The translations under genes were made by a program, and so were the position numbers. The notes beneath the pieces are model-generated. The model had not been told where the DNA came from. It searched no databases and saw only the letters and a program-made list of their open reading frames with translations. A DNA stretch of 7,466 nt, from positions 1 through 7,466 of the forward strand of contig CABSMN010000049.1 of NCBI GenBank assembly GCA_902478765.1, written 5' to 3'. Origin of the DNA: an uncultured Collinsella sp. GTDB lineage: Bacteria > Actinomycetota > Coriobacteriia > Coriobacteriales > Coriobacteriaceae. Positions 5,219-7,466 of this stretch are shown piece after piece (within the stretch, counting starts at the first letter, position 1; each line of letters starts with the position of its first letter).

Positions 5219-6088
5219 ATGACGCAGCCAGATACGACGCGCACGGTGGGGCTCGCGCTCGAGGGAGGCGGCTACCGCGGTATGTATACGGCGGGCGTGC
5301 TCGACGTATGGATGGAGCGCGGCTTAACTTGCGACCATATGGTGGGTGTCTCGGCGGGCGCGGCGTTTGGCTACAACTTTAAATCGCGGCAGATTGGGCG
5401 CGCCATTCGCTACAACAAGGCCTATTGCGCCGACAAGCGCTATGCGAGCGTAACGAGCTGGTTGCGAACAGGGGACATGTTTAATGCCGATTTTGCCTAT
5501 CACGAGGTGCCCGTCGAGCGCGATCCCATCGACCTGGAGACATATCGTGCCTGCCCCATGCGGTTTACGTGCGTGTGTACCGATATCGAGACGGGCAAGG
5601 CCGTCTATCACGATCTGCCGTATGGCGACGAGCGCGATATCGAGTGGATCCGGGCGTCGTCGGCGATTCCTGTGGCGACGCGTCCCGTCGCCATTGAGGG
5701 GCGTAAGTACCTGGATGGCGGCGTGGCTGATTCCATTCCCAGCGCTTGGCTGTTTGCACAGGGGTATGACCGCAATATCGTGGTGCTCACGCAGCCGGCG
5801 GGCTTTGTGAAACAACCCAACAGCGTGATGCCTATGCTGCGGCGCGTGTTCCGTCACTACCCGGAGTTTGTCGCAGCGCTTGAGCATCGGCATGAGGTCT
5901 ACAATGCCACGCTCGATGACCTGGCGCGTCGCGAGGCGGCCGGCGAGGTCTTTGTGGTGCGGCCGAGCGAATCGGTAAAGGTGCCGTCGCTGTGCCGCGA
6001 GCCCGACGAGCTCGAGCGCATCTATCAGATCGGCCGTCACGATGCGGAGTCGTCTTTGCCGGCGTTGGAAACGTATCTGGCGGGGTAG
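5219..6088 (+). CDS. Patatin-like phospholipase, YjjU-type with C-terminal DUF6363-like region (289 aa)
   Basis: Patatin family serine hydrolase, expected to cleave acyl chains from phospholipids or related lipids with a Ser-Asp dyad. The oxyanion loop GGGYRG is at residues 16-21, the nucleophile elbow GVSAG at 43-47 (Ser45), the family motif ASSAIP at 146-151, and the catalytic Asp in DGG at 166-168. Residues about 215-285 (HRHEVYNATLDDL ... VFVVRPS ... ELERIYQIGRHDA) match the C-terminal region seen in YjjU-like bacterial patatins, and the length is usual for that group. There is no signal peptide or membrane helix, so the protein should be cytosolic and reach the inner membrane face. The start at ATG 5219 follows an ACGGGG stretch. 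The ATG at 5211 is out of frame. It diverges from the GGDEF/EAL gene and ends at a strong hairpin, so it is probably transcribed alone. The substrate is unknown. Confidence 0.92.
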   Translation: MTQPDTTRTVGLALEGGGYRGMYTAGVLDVWMERGLTCDHMVGVSAGAAFGYNFKSRQIGRAIRYNKAYCADKRYASVTSWLRTGDMFNADFAYHEVPVERDPIDLETYRACPMRFTCVCTDIETGKAVYHDLPYGDERDIEWIRASSAIPVATRPVAIEGRKYLDGGVADSIPSAWLFAQGYDRNIVVLTQPAGFVKQPNSVMPMLRRVFRHYPEFVAALEHRHEVYNATLDDLARREAAGEVFVVRPSESVKVPSLCREPDELERIYQIGRHDAESSLPALETYLAG

Positions 6089-6097
6089 AGCGGCGAT

Positions 6098-6143
6098 GGA
6101 AAGCGCATCCCGGAATGGAGGTCCAAACTGGGATGCGCTTTCC
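6098..6143. terminator. Strong 14-bp hairpin between converging patatin and thiE genes
   Basis: GGAAAGCGCATCCC (6098-6111) and its exact reverse complement (6130-6143) enclose an 18-base loop. The loop itself holds a small TGGA/TCCA dyad (6116-6125). The stem can extend outward with wobble pairs (CGAT/GTTG). It sits 9 bases after the patatin stop and 44 bases beyond the thiE stop, so it can act on transcripts from both sides. There is no T-tract on either strand, so termination is inferred from position and stem stability. Confidence 0.65.
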
Positions 6144-6166
6144 GTTGCTGAAGATATGAGGCCGCG

Positions 6167-6178
6167 GAGCAGCTGCTC
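6167..6178. repeat. 12-bp perfect palindrome after thiE
   Basis: GAGCAGCTGCTC is fully self-complementary and is flanked by GGCC on both sides (6159-6162 and 6179-6182). Lying 10 bases beyond the thiE stop, it may extend the termination structure for the thiamine operon. It may also be a simple GC-rich coincidence. Confidence 0.3.
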
Positions 6179-6187
6179 GGCCTATGT

Positions 6188-6883
6188 CTATGCCTGCTGC
6201 CAGGTGTCGACGAGCTCCTTGGCTGCGGCGTGGGGGTCGTCGGCACTGCAGACGGCGCTCACCACGAAAAAGCCGTCGGCGCCGGTTGCCTTGAGCTGCG
6301 GCAGGTCGGCCGTCTTGACGCCGCCGCCCACCACGATGGGTACGGGGCTTGCCGCGTGGAGTGCGGCCAGGTCCTCAAAGCTCTTGGTGATGATGGAGCC
6401 ATCGGCTGCGCGTCCGCAGTCGCGCTTGGTCTCGGTCTCGTGGAGCGGGCCTATGCCCAGGTAGTCGACCAGGCTCATGTCGGCGGTCTTGACGTACTCG
6501 AGCATCTCCTCGCAACGGGCCGAAAGACCCACGATGGCGTCGGGGCCCAGCAGCTTGCGGCAGACCTCGACGGGAATATCGCTCTGACCCACATGCACGC
6601 CGTCGACAGCGATGCCCTGCTCGCGCGCGGCGAGTACGCAGTCCAGACGGTCATCGATCAGCAGGGCGACCTGACCGGTCTTGCCGGCCTGTGCGATTGC
6701 CTGCGCGGCGTCGCCCGTCAGTGCGATGATCTCGCGGGCGCTTGCCACCTTGGAGCGCACCTGGATGCAGGTAAAGCCTGCGTCGAGTGCCTGGGCCACA
6801 ACATCGCCCACGGGGCGTCCGAGGGTGTTTTCGGGGCCGAGTACCAGATAGGCGGAGATATCAAGGTTGTCGCGGATACTCAT
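6188..6883 (-). CDS. thiE: Thiamine phosphate synthase ThiE (231 aa)
   Basis: Joins 4-methyl-5-(2-phosphoethyl)thiazole to HMP pyrophosphate, giving thiamine phosphate; cytosolic TIM-barrel enzyme. By comparison with the B. subtilis enzyme, Arg43 and Lys45 in QVRSK (41-45) bind the HMP-PP diphosphate. Asp78 in LLIDDR and Asp102 in DGVHVGQSD are the magnesium ligands. Ser121 lies in GLSAR, and Lys153 follows GIGPLHETETK. VGGG (185-188) and GADGFFVVSAV (201-211) form the thiazole-phosphate end. The motif usually read IND is IDD here, which keeps the metal-binding Asp. Length is normal for the family (about 210-230). ATG 6883 has AGGAGG (6896-6891) seven bases upstream, and it overlaps the stop of the preceding gene in an ATGA, implying translational coupling. 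It is the last gene of the thiM cluster. Confidence 0.96.
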   Translation of the reverse strand: MSIRDNLDISAYLVLGPENTLGRPVGDVVAQALDAGFTCIQVRSKVASAREIIALTGDAAQAIAQAGKTGQVALLIDDRLDCVLAAREQGIAVDGVHVGQSDIPVEVCRKLLGPDAIVGLSARCEEMLEYVKTADMSLVDYLGIGPLHETETKRDCGRAADGSIITKSFEDLAALHAASPVPIVVGGGVKTADLPQLKATGADGFFVVSAVCSADDPHAAAKELVDTWQQA

Positions 6884-7221
6884 CGTGCTTCCTCCTGCTT
6901 TTTGATCTGCGCTTCCATGCGCTCGAGTTTGCCGGTCATGGTGTCGGTAAATCCGGGTCGAATATCGGCTTTGAGCACGATTTCGGTGCGGATGCCCTTG
7001 CTCGCCAACACAAAGGTCGCGTCGCGCACGACCTGCATGACCTCGTCCCAGTCGCCCTCGATCTCGGTGAACATCGAGGTGGTGCGGTTGGGAAGGCCGC
7101 TCTCGCGAATGACGCGCACGACCTCGGCAACTTCGGCGGACAGTTCATCGCCGGTGCCGCACGGGGCGATGGCCACGGCGACGAGCGTGTTCATGCCGGC
7201 GTTGGTTGCGGGTTCGGACAT
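6880..7221 (-). CDS. MTH1187/YqgV-family thiamine-binding protein (113 aa)
   Basis: Small protein of the UPF0045/MTH1187 family (thiamine_BP), members of which form ferredoxin-like oligomers that bind thiamine or its pyrimidine part in the cytoplasm. The core is present: LVAVAIAPCGTGDELSAEVAEVVRVI (13-38), then the ligand-pocket stretch TTSMFTEIEGDWDEVMQVV (47-65), and a final strand IRTEIVLKADIRPG (77-90). The last 20 residues are a charged helix. The start is ATG 7221, with AGGAGG (7235-7230) eight bases upstream inside the end of thiM. The internal Met10 has no ribosome binding site. Its stop overlaps the thiE start by four bases, and only three bases separate it from thiM. This placement supports a role in thiamine or precursor handling, perhaps as carrier or buffer. 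The exact ligand in this organism is inference. Confidence 0.88.
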   Translation of the reverse strand: MSEPATNAGMNTLVAVAIAPCGTGDELSAEVAEVVRVIRESGLPNRTTSMFTEIEGDWDEVMQVVRDATFVLASKGIRTEIVLKADIRPGFTDTMTGKLERMEAQIKKQEEAR

Positions 7222-7224
7222 GGC

Positions 7225-7466
7225 TTATGCCTCCTCGAGCTCGAGTCGGTTGTCGGCGATGTCTTGGGCGGTTGCGCGGTAGAGCTCGTCGATAAAGGCG
7301 ACCTTAAAGCTTGCCGGGGCATCGGCGACAGCGGCGGCACGCGTGCCGGCTACGTTGTAGACGGCGGTGCCGCAGACGGCTGCCGTAAACGGATCGGCAG
7401 CGCAGGCGTACACGGCTAGCACGCCGCCCTGCGAGCAACCGCAGCCGGTAATCTTTGACATGAGCG
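7225..7466 (-). CDS. thiM: Hydroxyethylthiazole kinase ThiM, C-terminal part (5' end outside window)
   Basis: Phosphorylates salvaged 4-methyl-5-(2-hydroxyethyl)thiazole with ATP, making the thiazole phosphate used by ThiE. Only about 80 C-terminal residues are in the window. The frame remains open to the right edge, so the ATG at 7461 is an internal Met, not the start. Visible are KITGCGCSQGG, corresponding to the family VTGTGC stretch that carries the active-site Cys and the anion-binding turn. AAVCGTAVYNVAGTRAA and ASFKVAFIDELYRAT follow, matching the final helices of ThiM. TAA 7227-7225 is followed three bases later by the thiamine-binding protein gene, whose ribosome binding site lies in the last thiM codons. 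Promoter and any TPP riboswitch would lie beyond the right edge. Confidence 0.93.
   Translation of the reverse strand, partial: LMSKITGCGCSQGGVLAVYACAADPFTAAVCGTAVYNVAGTRAAAVADAPASFKVAFIDELYRATAQDIADNRLELEEA

Noticed and set aside
5324..6040. - strand frame of 238 codons inside the patatin gene
   Set aside because: Antisense to a gene with full catalytic motifs; no domain recognised.
6884..7240. TPP riboswitch before thiE or the thiamine-binding gene
   Set aside because: Genes here are packed or overlapping, leaving no leader. Any such element would lie upstream of thiM, outside the window.
6230..7282. + strand frame of 350 codons over thiE and its neighbours
   Set aside because: Crosses three real antisense genes with clear family motifs, and is low-complexity and Ala/Gly/Ser-rich as expected for a high-GC shadow.
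7225..7461. ATG 7461 as the start of a 78-aa protein
   Set aside because: The frame stays open to the window edge, and the sequence is the C-terminal third of ThiM; the ATG is internal.

Overview
The window looks like a chromosomal segment from a high-GC, anaerobic gut-type Actinomycetota, most likely Coriobacteriia (Collinsella-like). This rests on overall GC near 60-65% in the genes, large cytosolic GGDEF/PAS/EAL proteins typical of that group, and a thiamine salvage cluster. The genus is inference; no rRNA or marker gene is present to fix it.

Layout, left to right. (1) Positions 1-400 are visibly poorer in GC (about 46% by hand count). They hold the C-terminal end of a small membrane protein (2-235, + strand), then a non-coding stretch that turns abruptly GC-rich at about 400 and carries two short direct repeats. 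(2) Positions 520-4894 hold two paralogous cyclic-di-GMP signalling genes on the - strand. The upstream 905-aa protein is GGDEF-PAS-degenerate GGDEF-variant GGDEF-EAL. The downstream 509-aa protein has only the first three modules. They are separated by 127 bases with a perfect 15-bp inverted repeat. (3) Positions 4895-5218 are a 324-base divergent control region with several dyads and candidate promoters for both directions. (4) A patatin-like phospholipase (5219-6088, + strand) ends at a very strong hairpin that separates it from the thiamine genes. (5) Positions 6188-7466 hold, on the - strand, thiM (truncated by the window end), an MTH1187/YqgV-type thiamine-binding protein gene and thiE, packed with a 3-nt gap and then an ATGA overlap.

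How they work together. The two GGDEF proteins would make, and the EAL domain would hydrolyse, a cyclic dinucleotide (expected c-di-GMP). Their N-terminal GGDEF domains have an intact GGDEF motif, lack an RxxD inhibitory site, and carry Asn instead of Asp at the residue that normally reads the guanine base. thiM and thiE salvage hydroxyethylthiazole and join it to HMP-PP to give thiamine phosphate. The patatin gene stands alone; a functional link to the cyclic dinucleotide genes it diverges from is speculative. No mobile element, CRISPR array, tRNA or rRNA was recognised.
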